Origin: Khoudiadiopia massiliensis
GTDB lineage: Bacteria; Bacillota; Clostridia; Tissierellales; Peptoniphilaceae
Length of the DNA stretch: 64,000 nucleotides
Reading direction: 5' to 3'
Assembly (NCBI GenBank): GCA_900290095.1
Contig: OKQS01000003.1
Span: 1 to 64,000 of the forward strand
Shown here: piece after piece, positions 55,967-64,000 of the stretch
How the letters are laid out: each line of letters starts with the position of its first letter
Position numbering within the stretch: the first letter of the stretch is position 1
The notes under the pieces: generated by a model
The model's database searches: none
What the model was told of the DNA's origin: nothing
What the model saw: the letters and a program-made list of their open reading frames with translations, nothing else
Position numbers and translations under genes: made by a program

Positions 55967-58706
55967 CTTCCTCAACCTCCTTTTCCACCTCTAATCCATA
56001 TTTTTTATCATATTTTAGTGTTTTATTCAGTAGCTTAAATTCTCTATTTTCGTCAAATATTATCCCCAAACTTCCTTTAAGCCAACTCTGTCTCTCCCAC
56101 TCAGGAAAATTCCTAATATAGTAGCTTTCAAGCTCATCTATCACGCTATCCAACTTGCAATCTGCATAAGCTGAAAATGGCAATTTTATAGTTCTCTTGG
56201 CAATTTCCATGGCAGTTTTATTTTCATTCGGGTCCAACAATCCGGGTTTGTCAAAGAATTCATAGCCACCCTGACAGTCTTTGAGCGCAATTACCTCAAT
56301 GGTATCAAGACTGTCACGGACTTGAGCATAGGCCTTAATATCTGATGATTCGGCAGTCTTATTCGAATTTTTTATCCAATCTGATAGATTTTTGTTTTCT
56401 GATATTTTATTTATTAATGGTTTATCGATCCTGTAATTATTGGCCTTGGCTTCTTTATCTTTGATTTCTTTTGTGTTTTTACACTTAAATTCATCATATT
56501 TCTTTTTTATCTCATCCTTTAAATTTAAGTCCTTGTCTGAATATACAAGTTGTACTAGGTGTAATACGTCATTTGGAAGATTTATGTTTTTCGGCAAATA
56601 GTATTCCGTTCTGAATAAAAGATAAGGTTGGTATACATAGGTTCCTCTCTCATCAAAATCATAGCCTCCGCAATTTAACACATATACTTTAGGATTTTTC
56701 AAATTTTCCGGGCGCTTGTTTCCATCATGCCTGTGAAGTCTCCCCATTCTCTGGAGGATAAGGTCCATCGGTGCCAGGTCTGTAATAAGCACATCAAAGT
56801 CAATATCCAGAGACTGCTCAATTACTTGGGTCCCTATTATGATTTTAAAATTGGGTCTTTCCCCACCTTTCCCTATCGAATCTATCAGGTCCATTTCTTT
56901 TTTATACCTGTCAGTTGCAATAAATGATGAGTGCAGGAGCTCAACATTTTCTTCACCGAACTCATTTACACAGGCTTTGGCAAATTTTTGAGCTTTCTTG
57001 ACTGTGTTAACAATAACCCCCACAACTCCCGTTTTATTTGTGATCATGTTAATTAACTGGACTATATCCTGACTAACCGCTTTATCCTTTTTAATAATTT
57101 CATAGTTTTTTCCGGCAACTTTATTAAATTTGTCAAACTGTAAAATTTTTGGCCCATCATTAAAGGTTAATAATGGGTATGATTCCTTACTGTCAAATTC
57201 ACTTGGCTTCTCAAGATTTTTGAACTTATAACCGGCCCCAATCATATAATGCTTGATAAGCTCGTTTCTTTTTTCTACAGGCAAGGTTGCCGATAATATA
57301 ACAACAGGGACTCCATATGCTCCCATCCACCTTAAAGCTTGATATAAATATACACTCATGTATGCATCATAGGCATGAACTTCGTCTATTACGATAACCT
57401 TATTAGACAAACCCAGATGTCTTAACATAAGGTGCTTTTGCTTTAGGGCAGCCAATAAAATATGATCTACTGTTCCTACGGTAAAATCATCCAGGATTGA
57501 TAATTTTCTTCCGGCAAACCACTCATTTACTCCTATCCAATCTTCACCATGAATATTTCTGCTCTTGGGAAGACTGGCGAATTCTTCGTTAAGTTGGGCC
57601 TTACCGTGGATTAACCTGATTGATTTTTCGCCTTCTGTGTGTTCCAGCCAATCCTTAACACGGGTAAAAATTCCGTTTGATGTAGCCTGTGTCGGCAAGC
57701 CAAAAAACATTCCGGTTCGACCGCATTTATTAGCGAGCTCCTCAACGGCAACAAGTGCTGTTTCCGTTTTGCCCATTCCCATTGGAGCTTCTATAATAAT
57801 TATTCCGGGTTTCTCTATGTTGCTGATTGTCTTTGAAATCTTTTCCTGGGCTTCTCTCGGACCATTTTTAAATCCGAATCTTTCCCTATATGTATCATCG
57901 TTATAAACTTCCGGATCCCAACTCTGACTTCTGGCTTTTTGCCATCTTGTGAAGCCCAACTCCACCCTGTTGCTTTCTCCAACATTTTTATTTATTTCAA
58001 TTAGTGGGAAGTACTCTTCATTACTGCTGATCCAGTCAGCCATAATCAAAAGCCCGGACAAAATGACTTGGCCGGGCTGGGAAATACAGGGCAAATCTTC
58101 TGCAGAAGTAAAACCGCATGCTGAAATTGCCCAAGCAAAAATATTTTCATGTATTTGTCGCCATAAGTTTGCGATTTGTGAGTTGGTATCATCCTCTTGG
58201 TAAATGCTTGAAGTATTGCCTATACACTCATCCGAACAATTCTGTGAAATAGGTCTCCCATGATGGGCGCCTATAATATTTGATACACAAAAATTTACTT
58301 TAAATTTGGATAATAGATACTGGCCTGATTTATTATGTAAAACATTTTCTCTTTTTTCCAGGGCATATTTGTCAATGTCTTTAAAACCTGCATTCTTTAG
58401 ATTATCAAGAATTAGGTTGTCCAATTCGGGGTCATTATAAAAAGATTTCTTGATCTGAAAAATTGGTGTTGCCTTACCGATATCATGAATAGCTCCCAAA
58501 AACTTGCAAAGATTCTTAGTGACTTCATATTTATCATAAGCATCTGATGCTATGGAATGGATGAGAAAATCTTTTACTCCGTCAGAAAGCCAGTGCTCCC
58601 ACAAGAGCCCGCAAACTTCCATAGTATCGTTAAGATGAACCATAAGTGGAAGCCACATAGGAACATTGTCAACCCTGTTTTTTTTAGCCCACAAATATTC
58701 TTTCAT
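55959..58706 (-). CDS. cas3: Cas3 HD nuclease-helicase, type I-E
   Basis: 915 residues. An N-terminal HD nuclease domain (HLNDTMEV near 27, GAIHDIGKATP near 70) is followed by an SF2 helicase with APMGMGKTE, VIDEVHAYD, LSATLP, QSLDIDFDVL and QRMGRLHRH. It degrades targeted DNA after Cascade binding. First gene of the cas operon; the ATG follows AGGAGAGTTTAA. All expected catalytic motifs are present, so interference should work. Confidence 0.97.
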   Translation of the reverse strand: MKEYLWAKKNRVDNVPMWLPLMVHLNDTMEVCGLLWEHWLSDGVKDFLIHSIASDAYDKYEVTKNLCKFLGAIHDIGKATPIFQIKKSFYNDPELDNLILDNLKNAGFKDIDKYALEKRENVLHNKSGQYLLSKFKVNFCVSNIIGAHHGRPISQNCSDECIGNTSSIYQEDDTNSQIANLWRQIHENIFAWAISACGFTSAEDLPCISQPGQVILSGLLIMADWISSNEEYFPLIEINKNVGESNRVELGFTRWQKARSQSWDPEVYNDDTYRERFGFKNGPREAQEKISKTISNIEKPGIIIIEAPMGMGKTETALVAVEELANKCGRTGMFFGLPTQATSNGIFTRVKDWLEHTEGEKSIRLIHGKAQLNEEFASLPKSRNIHGEDWIGVNEWFAGRKLSILDDFTVGTVDHILLAALKQKHLMLRHLGLSNKVIVIDEVHAYDAYMSVYLYQALRWMGAYGVPVVILSATLPVEKRNELIKHYMIGAGYKFKNLEKPSEFDSKESYPLLTFNDGPKILQFDKFNKVAGKNYEIIKKDKAVSQDIVQLINMITNKTGVVGVIVNTVKKAQKFAKACVNEFGEENVELLHSSFIATDRYKKEMDLIDSIGKGGERPNFKIIIGTQVIEQSLDIDFDVLITDLAPMDLILQRMGRLHRHDGNKRPENLKNPKVYVLNCGGYDFDERGTYVYQPYLLFRTEYYLPKNINLPNDVLHLVQLVYSDKDLNLKDEIKKKYDEFKCKNTKEIKDKEAKANNYRIDKPLINKISENKNLSDWIKNSNKTAESSDIKAYAQVRDSLDTIEVIALKDCQGGYEFFDKPGLLDPNENKTAMEIAKRTIKLPFSAYADCKLDSVIDELESYYIRNFPEWERQSWLKGSLGIIFDENREFKLLNKTLKYDKKYGLEVEKEVEEGE

Positions 58707-58733
58707 TTAAACTCTCCTGGATTGCTTATATTC

Positions 58734-58762
58734 ATTTTACTGCAATACCTGTATGGCTTCAA
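58734..58762 (-). promoter_or_regulatory. cas operon promoter
   Basis: Minus strand: -35 TTGAAG (58757-58762), 17-base spacer, -10 TAAAAT (58734-58739), about 28 bases before the cas3 ATG. Right position, good spacing, moderate consensus. Confidence 0.6.
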
Positions 58763-58786
58763 AACTATATATAAACATCTGATAAA

Positions 58787-58812
58787 TAAAAAAAGGCCCC
58801 CAGCCGGGAGCC
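58787..58812 (-). terminator. tmRNA terminator
   Basis: Minus-strand hairpin GGCTCCC-GGCT-GGGGGCC (one wobble pair) followed by eight T, directly after the tmRNA 3' end. Confidence 0.85.
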
Positions 58813-58819
58813 TAACCTA

Positions 58820-59168
58820 TGGAGATGGCGGGAATCGAACCCGCGTCCAAAAATCCGTCCATAAAAGTTTCTACGAGCGTAGTTTATTGAATTGATTCCC
58901 CCGTGACCAAGCCAATAAACAAGCCTAGCCACGAAGTAGCTTCATAAATACTCTCCTGTGGGCAAAGCTTAGCACAGAAGGTTCCCCGAGATAGTTGAGA
59001 CCCGGTCATCCGTTACGGGACCGTATGAGGGGCCATGGGCCTAACTAGGCCGCAAAAGCTAATTCTTTATTATCGTTAGCATTTAAATTTAGTTGCCTTG
59101 ATTTACGTCAACAGCCTGACGACTCGCTTCTCTTACTTCAGAATCCCTGTCGAAACCTGAACATCCCC
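58820..59168 (-). ncRNA. ssrA: tmRNA (ssrA)
   Basis: The 5' end GGGGATGTTCAGGTTTCGAC and the 3' T-arm/acceptor (GGTTCGATTCCCGCCATCTCCA) are diagnostic, and GGGGATG pairs with CATCTCC to form the acceptor stem. The tag frame (59045-59080) reads ANDNKELAFAA then TAG. CCA is not encoded after the discriminator A. It rescues stalled ribosomes with SmpB. One-piece form, usual length of about 350 bases. Confidence 0.97.
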
Positions 59169-59179
59169 GAGACCAATAA

Positions 59180-59198
59180 ATTATACCATTAATTGGTC
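59180..59198 (-). promoter_or_regulatory. ssrA promoter with extended -10
   Basis: Minus-strand TGGTATAAT (TATAAT at 59180-59185) lies 11 bases before the tmRNA 5' end; no proper -35 is seen at 17 bases. The -10 is flanked by an inverted repeat GACCAAT/ATTGGTC (59171-59177 and 59192-59198). Confidence 0.6.
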
Positions 59199-59205
59199 AA
59201 TATTT

Positions 59206-60894
59206 TTAGTCCACTATCTTACTTCCACCGATAAATTCCCTGAGAATCGAAGTGTTGACAATGTCGGACAAATCTTCCATTGGCAGGAAATACCTCAGGA
59301 GGGACCTGAGCCTGACCGCTTCGATATAGGCGGGATTGCCCTTCTCAATCTCCTCCAGGTGGGGTTCGATCAAGGGCTTGAGGGCTGCAATTTCATAGAC
59401 AAAGGATGAGTCGAAGATGGTGTCGGCCTCGGCCTCATATGGGAAAATATTCCTGACCTCCCCCTTCCTTACCGATGGCCATGAAAGTATGGTTTTCTCT
59501 GCACTTGACCCCCTCTTCTGGGCATCCCTGCAAATCCTCCTCATAAGCCTGAGGTCGCTTGTGGGAATGCGGTTGTGGGCATCCAAATTTATGTGGGTTG
59601 TGACGCTCAAATATATTTTGTATTTATATGAGGGATCAATACCGCTGCTCAGTATGGGGTTCAAGGCGTGGATTCCTTCTATTATGATGGGAGCATTAGC
59701 AGGAATTGACAGACCTTGACCGGTCATAACCCTCTCCCCGCTTATAAAGTCATAGCGGATCTTCTCCACCTCCTGGCCCCTCAGAAGCTTGGCAATATCC
59801 GAATTCAACCTCTTTATATCAACAGAATTTATGGACTCAAAATCCGGCTTGCCCTCCTCATCCAGGGGCGTATCCACCCTGTTTACATAGTAATCGTCGG
59901 TTGAAAGTTTTACCGGCCTCAATCCCAAAACCCTGAGGCAGGAGGTCAGCTTATAGGCAAAAGAAGTTTTTCCGGAAGAAGAGGGTGCGGCAATGAGTAT
60001 GAGTTTTTTATTCATTGAATAGATCTCTCTTGCCATCTCCATGATCTTATGGCCCTGAAGAGCCTCGGTCATCCTGACAACTTCCCCTATATTTCCGCTC
60101 ACAAGTATGGAATTCAGGTCATATACATTCTTTATCCCCTGAAGCTCTGACCAACCCTCTTCCTCCAGATAGCTCTTTGAAAGGAGGTACTGGGGCTTGA
60201 AATTGGCAGCCTTGCCCTTCTCATCCCTCTTAGGCCCAACCAGAACTAGGCCCTGAGCGAAGATCTCAATATCAAAATCCGAGACATAGGAGCTTGAGGG
60301 AACCATAAAGCCGAAAAATGAGTCGATGTAGCCGTTCATCTCATAGATGCTGGCCTTGCCTTCCTTCCTGAAAGCGTAGACTTCGGCCTTGTCATCCCTG
60401 TCTATAGACCTGAACAGGTCCACGGCCTCCCCAATGGTCATCTCCTTTCCTGTAATTTTATAGTCTTTCTCACAGATGGCTCGCATCTCGGCCAACAAGT
60501 CCTTTTTCATATAGGAATCCGGAATTAAATCCTTGCCGTCCTCTTTGAGCCTGCAATACAGGCCCCCGGAGATGCTGTGTTCAATTTCGACCTCTATATT
60601 GGGATAAAGTTTCTCCATTGCATAGCACATGACCATGGATAGACTCCTCATATAGACCCTGTAGCCGTCCGGATCCATGGTATCCAAATACGTAATTTCC
60701 TCCACATCCCCATCAGGCTTTTCCGAAAGCTCGTGAAGTAGGCCCCCCGACCTTGCCAGAACAAGCTCGGTTCCCTTATCTTCCGCATAGGCTTTCATGA
60801 GGTCTTCATAGGTGGCCCCGCTTTTAAAATCTGCCAAACGCTTCTTCCCGTCAACAAGCCCCTCTATATTTATTTTTATTTTTTTCTCAATCAT
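59206..60894 (-). CDS. Nucleoside (uridine-like) kinase with N-terminal TGS/ThrRS-like region
   Basis: 562 residues. N-terminal TGS-like ubiquitin fold (about 1-65), then a threonyl-tRNA-synthetase editing-like region (about 65-200; EHSISGGLYCRL), then a P-loop kinase of the uridine kinase/phosphoribulokinase family from about 290: APSSSGKTSFAYKL, STDDYYVNR, PIIIEGIHALNP and RRICRDAQKRG. This domain set is common in Firmicutes proteins labelled uridine kinase or nucleoside kinase; the true substrate is not settled. ATG follows CTAGGAGTTATT. It lies directly upstream of ssrA on the same strand. Confidence 0.88.
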   Translation of the reverse strand: MIEKKIKINIEGLVDGKKRLADFKSGATYEDLMKAYAEDKGTELVLARSGGLLHELSEKPDGDVEEITYLDTMDPDGYRVYMRSLSMVMCYAMEKLYPNIEVEIEHSISGGLYCRLKEDGKDLIPDSYMKKDLLAEMRAICEKDYKITGKEMTIGEAVDLFRSIDRDDKAEVYAFRKEGKASIYEMNGYIDSFFGFMVPSSSYVSDFDIEIFAQGLVLVGPKRDEKGKAANFKPQYLLSKSYLEEEGWSELQGIKNVYDLNSILVSGNIGEVVRMTEALQGHKIMEMAREIYSMNKKLILIAAPSSSGKTSFAYKLTSCLRVLGLRPVKLSTDDYYVNRVDTPLDEEGKPDFESINSVDIKRLNSDIAKLLRGQEVEKIRYDFISGERVMTGQGLSIPANAPIIIEGIHALNPILSSGIDPSYKYKIYLSVTTHINLDAHNRIPTSDLRLMRRICRDAQKRGSSAEKTILSWPSVRKGEVRNIFPYEAEADTIFDSSFVYEIAALKPLIEPHLEEIEKGNPAYIEAVRLRSLLRYFLPMEDLSDIVNTSILREFIGGSKIVD

Positions 60895-61106
60895 AATAAC
60901 TCCTAGCCCATTTTTTTATCATTCTATCACAGACTCAGTCTGACATTATTTCATAAATTTGTATTTTGAAAAGCTTTTCATTTGAAAATATAGTAAAAAA
61001 GTCCCCTTTTTTTGAGATTTATTGGCTTTTCCCTCTGGTAAAATTTCCAATACATGTTAAAATTATAAAATATTATTTATTTAAATGCTATTGTTAGGAG
61101 GTATTT
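60895..61106. other. 212-bp intergenic region before the liv operon
   Basis: AT-rich. It contains a CAGACT-C-AGTCTG inverted repeat (60930-60942) and GAAAAGCTTTTC (60967-60978). Several -10-like TAAAAT/TATAAA words occur, but no convincing paired promoter. No T-box or other riboswitch signature is visible. Confidence 0.5.
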
Positions 61107-62255
61107 ATGAAGAAAAAAGTTTTTGCCCTCCTTCTTTCCGGCCTGATCATTTTTGCCGCATGCAAGGGCTTAGGCCCTGCCGGAAAAAAGGACGATAACA
61201 AGATCCGCCTCGGCAACAATGCCCCTCTTTCAGGTGCGGTTTCCGCCTATGGAATTACCACAAATGAAGGAATTAAGATGGCCATTGACGAGATTAATAA
61301 AAACGGCGGCATTATGGGTAAAAAAGTCGAGTGGTACGAGCATGACGACCAGGGAAATATTACCCAGGCGGCCTATGCCTATAACAAGCTGATGGACGGC
61401 CATGTCGACGCCATTCTCGGCGGAATTACTTCCAAAACCACCCTGGCAATCTCAGAAGCATCTCAGGAAGACATGATCCCGGTCATAACCCCCACGGGTA
61501 CCCAGGCCGATATAACAGAAGGAAAGTCAAATGTTTTCAGGACCTGCTATACCGATCCCTACCAGGGCAGCCTGCTTGCAATCTTTGCCAATGACAGCTT
61601 GAAGGCCAGGAGTTTCGCAGTTCTTTCCAACGCTTCATCCGACTACTCCCAGGGTATTGCCAAGGCTTTTATTAAAAAGGCTGAGGAGTTGGGCATGGTC
61701 AAGGTTGCTGAGGAAAGTTACAGTGACGGTGATACCGACTTCAAGGCCCAGCTGACAAACATTAGGGGCAGGAAACCGGATGTGGTTGTTCTGCCTGACT
61801 ACTATGAAAAAGTTGCCCTTATTGTTCCCCAGGCCAGGCAGCTTGAAATCCAAGCCAATTTCCTGGGCGGCGACGGATGGGACGGAGTCCTTAATACCAT
61901 GGATCCTTCCCAATATGAAACTACAAACCAGTGCTATTTCACCAACCACTTTGCCATCGATTCCCAGGATGCCAAGGTCAAGAAGTTTGTTGACTCATAT
62001 AAGAATAAATATTCAAAAGATCCTACCGCCTTCGCAGCCTTGGGTTACGACACGGTTTATCTAATAAAGCAGGCAATGGAAGAGGCCGGTACAACCGACT
62101 ATGACCCGGTCTGCAGGGCTCTTGAAAAGATCAACTTCGACGGAGTTACAGGAGCTTTCAAGTATGACTCCCATCACAATCCGGTAAAATCGGCAACTAT
62201 GATCAGAATTGAAGACGGCAAGTACAAGTTCGATTCTATTGTAAGCCCGCGCTAG
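61107..62255 (+). CDS. livK: Branched-chain amino acid ABC transporter substrate-binding lipoprotein
   Basis: 382 residues with lipoprotein signal (lipobox FAAC, Cys near 19) and a periplasmic-binding fold type I: IRLGNNAPLSGAVSAYG, then GGIMGKKVEWYEHDD. It delivers leucine, isoleucine or valine (or related amino acids) to the LivHM permease encoded downstream. ATG follows TTAGGAGGTATTT. First gene of an operon leaving the window. Confidence 0.93.
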   Translation: MKKKVFALLLSGLIIFAACKGLGPAGKKDDNKIRLGNNAPLSGAVSAYGITTNEGIKMAIDEINKNGGIMGKKVEWYEHDDQGNITQAAYAYNKLMDGHVDAILGGITSKTTLAISEASQEDMIPVITPTGTQADITEGKSNVFRTCYTDPYQGSLLAIFANDSLKARSFAVLSNASSDYSQGIAKAFIKKAEELGMVKVAEESYSDGDTDFKAQLTNIRGRKPDVVVLPDYYEKVALIVPQARQLEIQANFLGGDGWDGVLNTMDPSQYETTNQCYFTNHFAIDSQDAKVKKFVDSYKNKYSKDPTAFAALGYDTVYLIKQAMEEAGTTDYDPVCRALEKINFDGVTGAFKYDSHHNPVKSATMIRIEDGKYKFDSIVSPR

Positions 62256-62288
62256 ATTACCGCTAGATTAATATAGAAAGGAAAAAAT

Positions 62289-63176
62289 ATGGAATTTTTA
62301 GCCCAAGTTTTTAACGGACTGCAATTAGGCTCCATATACGCCCTGGTCGCACTAGGCTATACCATGGTCTACGGCATTGCCAAGCTGATCAACTTCGCCC
62401 ATGGCGACATAATAATGGTGGGCTCATATACGGCTTTCTTCGCCATACATCTATGGCTGGAACCCTCGGGTCTCCCCTATTGGATGGCAATTATCCCGAC
62501 AGTTATGGTCTGCACCCTGCTTGGCATGATCATTGAGCGCTTTGCCTATAGGCCTTTAAGGAACTCACCGAAGATTGCCAACCTGATTACAGCCATCGGG
62601 GTCAGCCTCCTTTTGGAGCACCTCTTTGTCAAGCTCTTTACAGCCAACGCAAGACCCATCCCGCCCATCCTTCCATCGGGCAGCCTTAAGATCGGGTCGC
62701 TTTCAATAATGTATACAACAATCATTACCCTTCTGATTACCATAATTTTGACCACCCTGCTTCAACTCTTCATAAAGAAGACTAAGCGTGGCAAGTCCAT
62801 GTTGGCGGTCTCCGAGGACTATGGAGCTTCAACATTGGTGGGAATCAGCGTTGACCATACCCTGTCAATGACTTTTGCGATCGGTTCTGCCCTGGCCGGA
62901 GTAGCTTCAATACTCTACATTGCCAGCTACCCCCAGATCCAGCCTTTTATGGGGTCAATGCTTGGAATTAAGGTCTTCACAGCTGCCGTCCTTGGTGGCA
63001 TCGGTTCCATACCGGGAGCCGTTTTCGGGGGCCTGATCCTTGGCATGATCGAGGCTATCACAAGGGCCTATATATCTTCAAAGATGGCTGATGCTATAGT
63101 TTTCGGGGTCCTGATCCTTGTTCTTCTGGTCAAGCCCTCCGGAATATTCGGTGAAGAAGAAACAGAGAAAGTGTAG
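62289..63176 (+). CDS. livH: Branched-chain amino acid ABC permease LivH
   Basis: 295 residues, about eight helices. QVFNGLQLGSIYALVALGYTMVYGIAKLINFAHGDIIMVG is the LivH signature, and the AVLGGIGSIPGAVFGGLILG segment is the conserved cytoplasmic loop region. The ATG follows GAAAGGAAAAAAT. Starts 33 bases after livK. Confidence 0.95.
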   Translation: MEFLAQVFNGLQLGSIYALVALGYTMVYGIAKLINFAHGDIIMVGSYTAFFAIHLWLEPSGLPYWMAIIPTVMVCTLLGMIIERFAYRPLRNSPKIANLITAIGVSLLLEHLFVKLFTANARPIPPILPSGSLKIGSLSIMYTTIITLLITIILTTLLQLFIKKTKRGKSMLAVSEDYGASTLVGISVDHTLSMTFAIGSALAGVASILYIASYPQIQPFMGSMLGIKVFTAAVLGGIGSIPGAVFGGLILGMIEAITRAYISSKMADAIVFGVLILVLLVKPSGIFGEEETEKV

Positions 63177-63183
63177 GTTTGAT

Positions 63184-64000
63184 ATGACATCATTAAAGAA
63201 AAAACAGTACCTTTCTATCGGCTTGTCCCTGCTTCTCCTTTATGCTTTTATTATGTTCCTTTCGGGAATGGGCCTTCTCAACAGGTACAGTAAAACAATT
63301 CTCAACCTGGTCATGATCTACGTGATCCTTGCATCATCGCTTAATATAACGGTAGGAAACTTGGGTCAGATAACCCTTGGCCATGCAGGATTTATGTCGA
63401 TCGGGGCCTATACGGCGGCTATATTCATGAAGTCCGGATTCTTCCCGGGCCTTGGGGGCTATTTCATCTCCCTCATACTTGGCGGACTCCTGGCAGGCTT
63501 TTTCGGCATCCTCATAGGCATACCGGTCCTCAGGTTGAAGGGCGACTATCTTGCCATCGTCACCCTGGCCTTTGGAGAAATAATCAGGGTTATTATTGAA
63601 AATCTCGGCATTACCGGGGGTGCCCAGGGCATAACAGGCATACCGACAATGAAAAATTTCACGATAATCTATCTTATAACCTGTGCCTGTGTTGCCATGA
63701 TCTATTCAGTAATGACCAGCCGTCACGGCAGAGCTGTTTTGGCCATCCATGACAATGAAATTGCGGCCGAATCCTCTGGCATCAATGTGACCTACCATAA
63801 GACCTGGGCCTTCACCTTGTCGGCCTTTTTCGCAGGGCTTGCAGGAGCCATCTATTCACAAAATATAGGCGTTCTTTCTGCCAATATATTTGACTACAAT
63901 ATGAGCTTCAATATTCTGGTCATGGTTGTTCTTGGCGGCATGGGTTCTTATACAGGCTCAATTATAGCCGCAATAGTTCTGACAATTATGCCTGAGCTTT
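63184..64000 (+). CDS. livM: Branched-chain amino acid ABC permease LivM (partial, runs off the window)
   Basis: 272 codons are visible from ATG 63184, seven bases after livH. Conserved LivM blocks NLGQITLGHAGFMSIGAYTA, GDYLAIVTLAFGEIIRVI and GGMGSYTGSI are present. Polytopic membrane protein pairing with LivH. The C-terminus, and presumably livG and livF, lie beyond position 64000. Confidence 0.93.
   Translation, partial: MTSLKKKQYLSIGLSLLLLYAFIMFLSGMGLLNRYSKTILNLVMIYVILASSLNITVGNLGQITLGHAGFMSIGAYTAAIFMKSGFFPGLGGYFISLILGGLLAGFFGILIGIPVLRLKGDYLAIVTLAFGEIIRVIIENLGITGGAQGITGIPTMKNFTIIYLITCACVAMIYSVMTSRHGRAVLAIHDNEIAAESSGINVTYHKTWAFTLSAFFAGLAGAIYSQNIGVLSANIFDYNMSFNILVMVVLGGMGSYTGSIIAAIVLTIMPEL

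Noticed and set aside
58820-58850. Attachment site duplication at the ssrA 3' end
   Set aside because: I looked near the far border of the island (about 40400-40450) and elsewhere for a second copy of the tmRNA 3' end and saw none; no integrase gene is in the window either.
59171-59198. Inverted repeat around the ssrA -10 as a repressor site
   Set aside because: ssrA is usually constitutive and the repeat is only seven bases, so I mention it but do not claim regulation.
60895-61106. T-box or leucine-responsive leader before the liv operon
   Set aside because: No T-box core sequence, specifier hairpin or antiterminator pairing could be found.

Overview
The window is bacterial chromosome from a low-to-moderate GC, Gram-positive-type anaerobe. 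Support comes from AddAB instead of RecBCD, strong AGGAGG-type ribosome binding sites, lipobox lipoproteins without outer-membrane partners, a CWB2/InlB-repeat surface protein, a classic Firmicutes rRNA promoter region and a tmRNA whose tag reads ANDNKELAFAA. The style of the surface repeats suggests Peptoniphilaceae or another Tissierellia relative. That placement is inference; the cut 16S gene at the left edge would settle it.

Layout. 1-350: 5' end of a 16S rRNA gene (minus) with two tandem promoters. 360-12859: mostly housekeeping genes (J-domain protein, SDR reductase, addB-addA, ROK sugar kinase, a preQ1-I riboswitch with queT, a nitroreductase, a class I aminotransferase). 12950-21985: AT-rich block with an ABC-2 exporter whose permease is a tandem fusion, a membrane-anchored thermonuclease, and a heterodimeric ABC transporter divergent from an AraC regulator. 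22059-26438: a 1459-residue surface protein with five InlB-type repeats and three CWB2 wall-binding repeats. 26602-29668: AT-rich patch with a decayed MFS gene, an alpha/beta hydrolase, a metallo-beta-lactamase/methyltransferase fusion and the remains of a paralogue. 29656-38052: six-gene minus operon coding for a Dpp/Nik-like importer and a second heterodimeric ABC transporter, under one promoter with a 14-bp palindromic operator. 38326-40412: ahpC-ahpF.

40431-58706 is a defence island. Its first part (40431-47114) is an operon I cannot match to a named system: a DUF4145-like/pseudokinase protein, an active-looking Hanks kinase, an overlapping 46-residue protein, a UPF1-like SF1 helicase and a winged-helix protein. 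After two small genes comes a complete type I-E CRISPR-Cas system: cas3, cse1, cse2, cas7, cas5, cas6e, cas1, a cas2-DnaQ fusion, and an array of 18 good repeats plus one decayed repeat. The array is read on the minus strand, and its leader must overlap the 3' end of cas2. The island stops next to ssrA (tmRNA). 59206-64000 returns to housekeeping genes: a TGS-type nucleoside kinase and a branched-chain amino acid ABC operon (livK, livH and the start of livM) that runs off the right edge.

Base composition judged by eye switches between GC-richer core genes and AT-rich accessory blocks (12950-22000, 26600-29650, 40431-58700), which suggests that the accessory blocks arrived by transfer.
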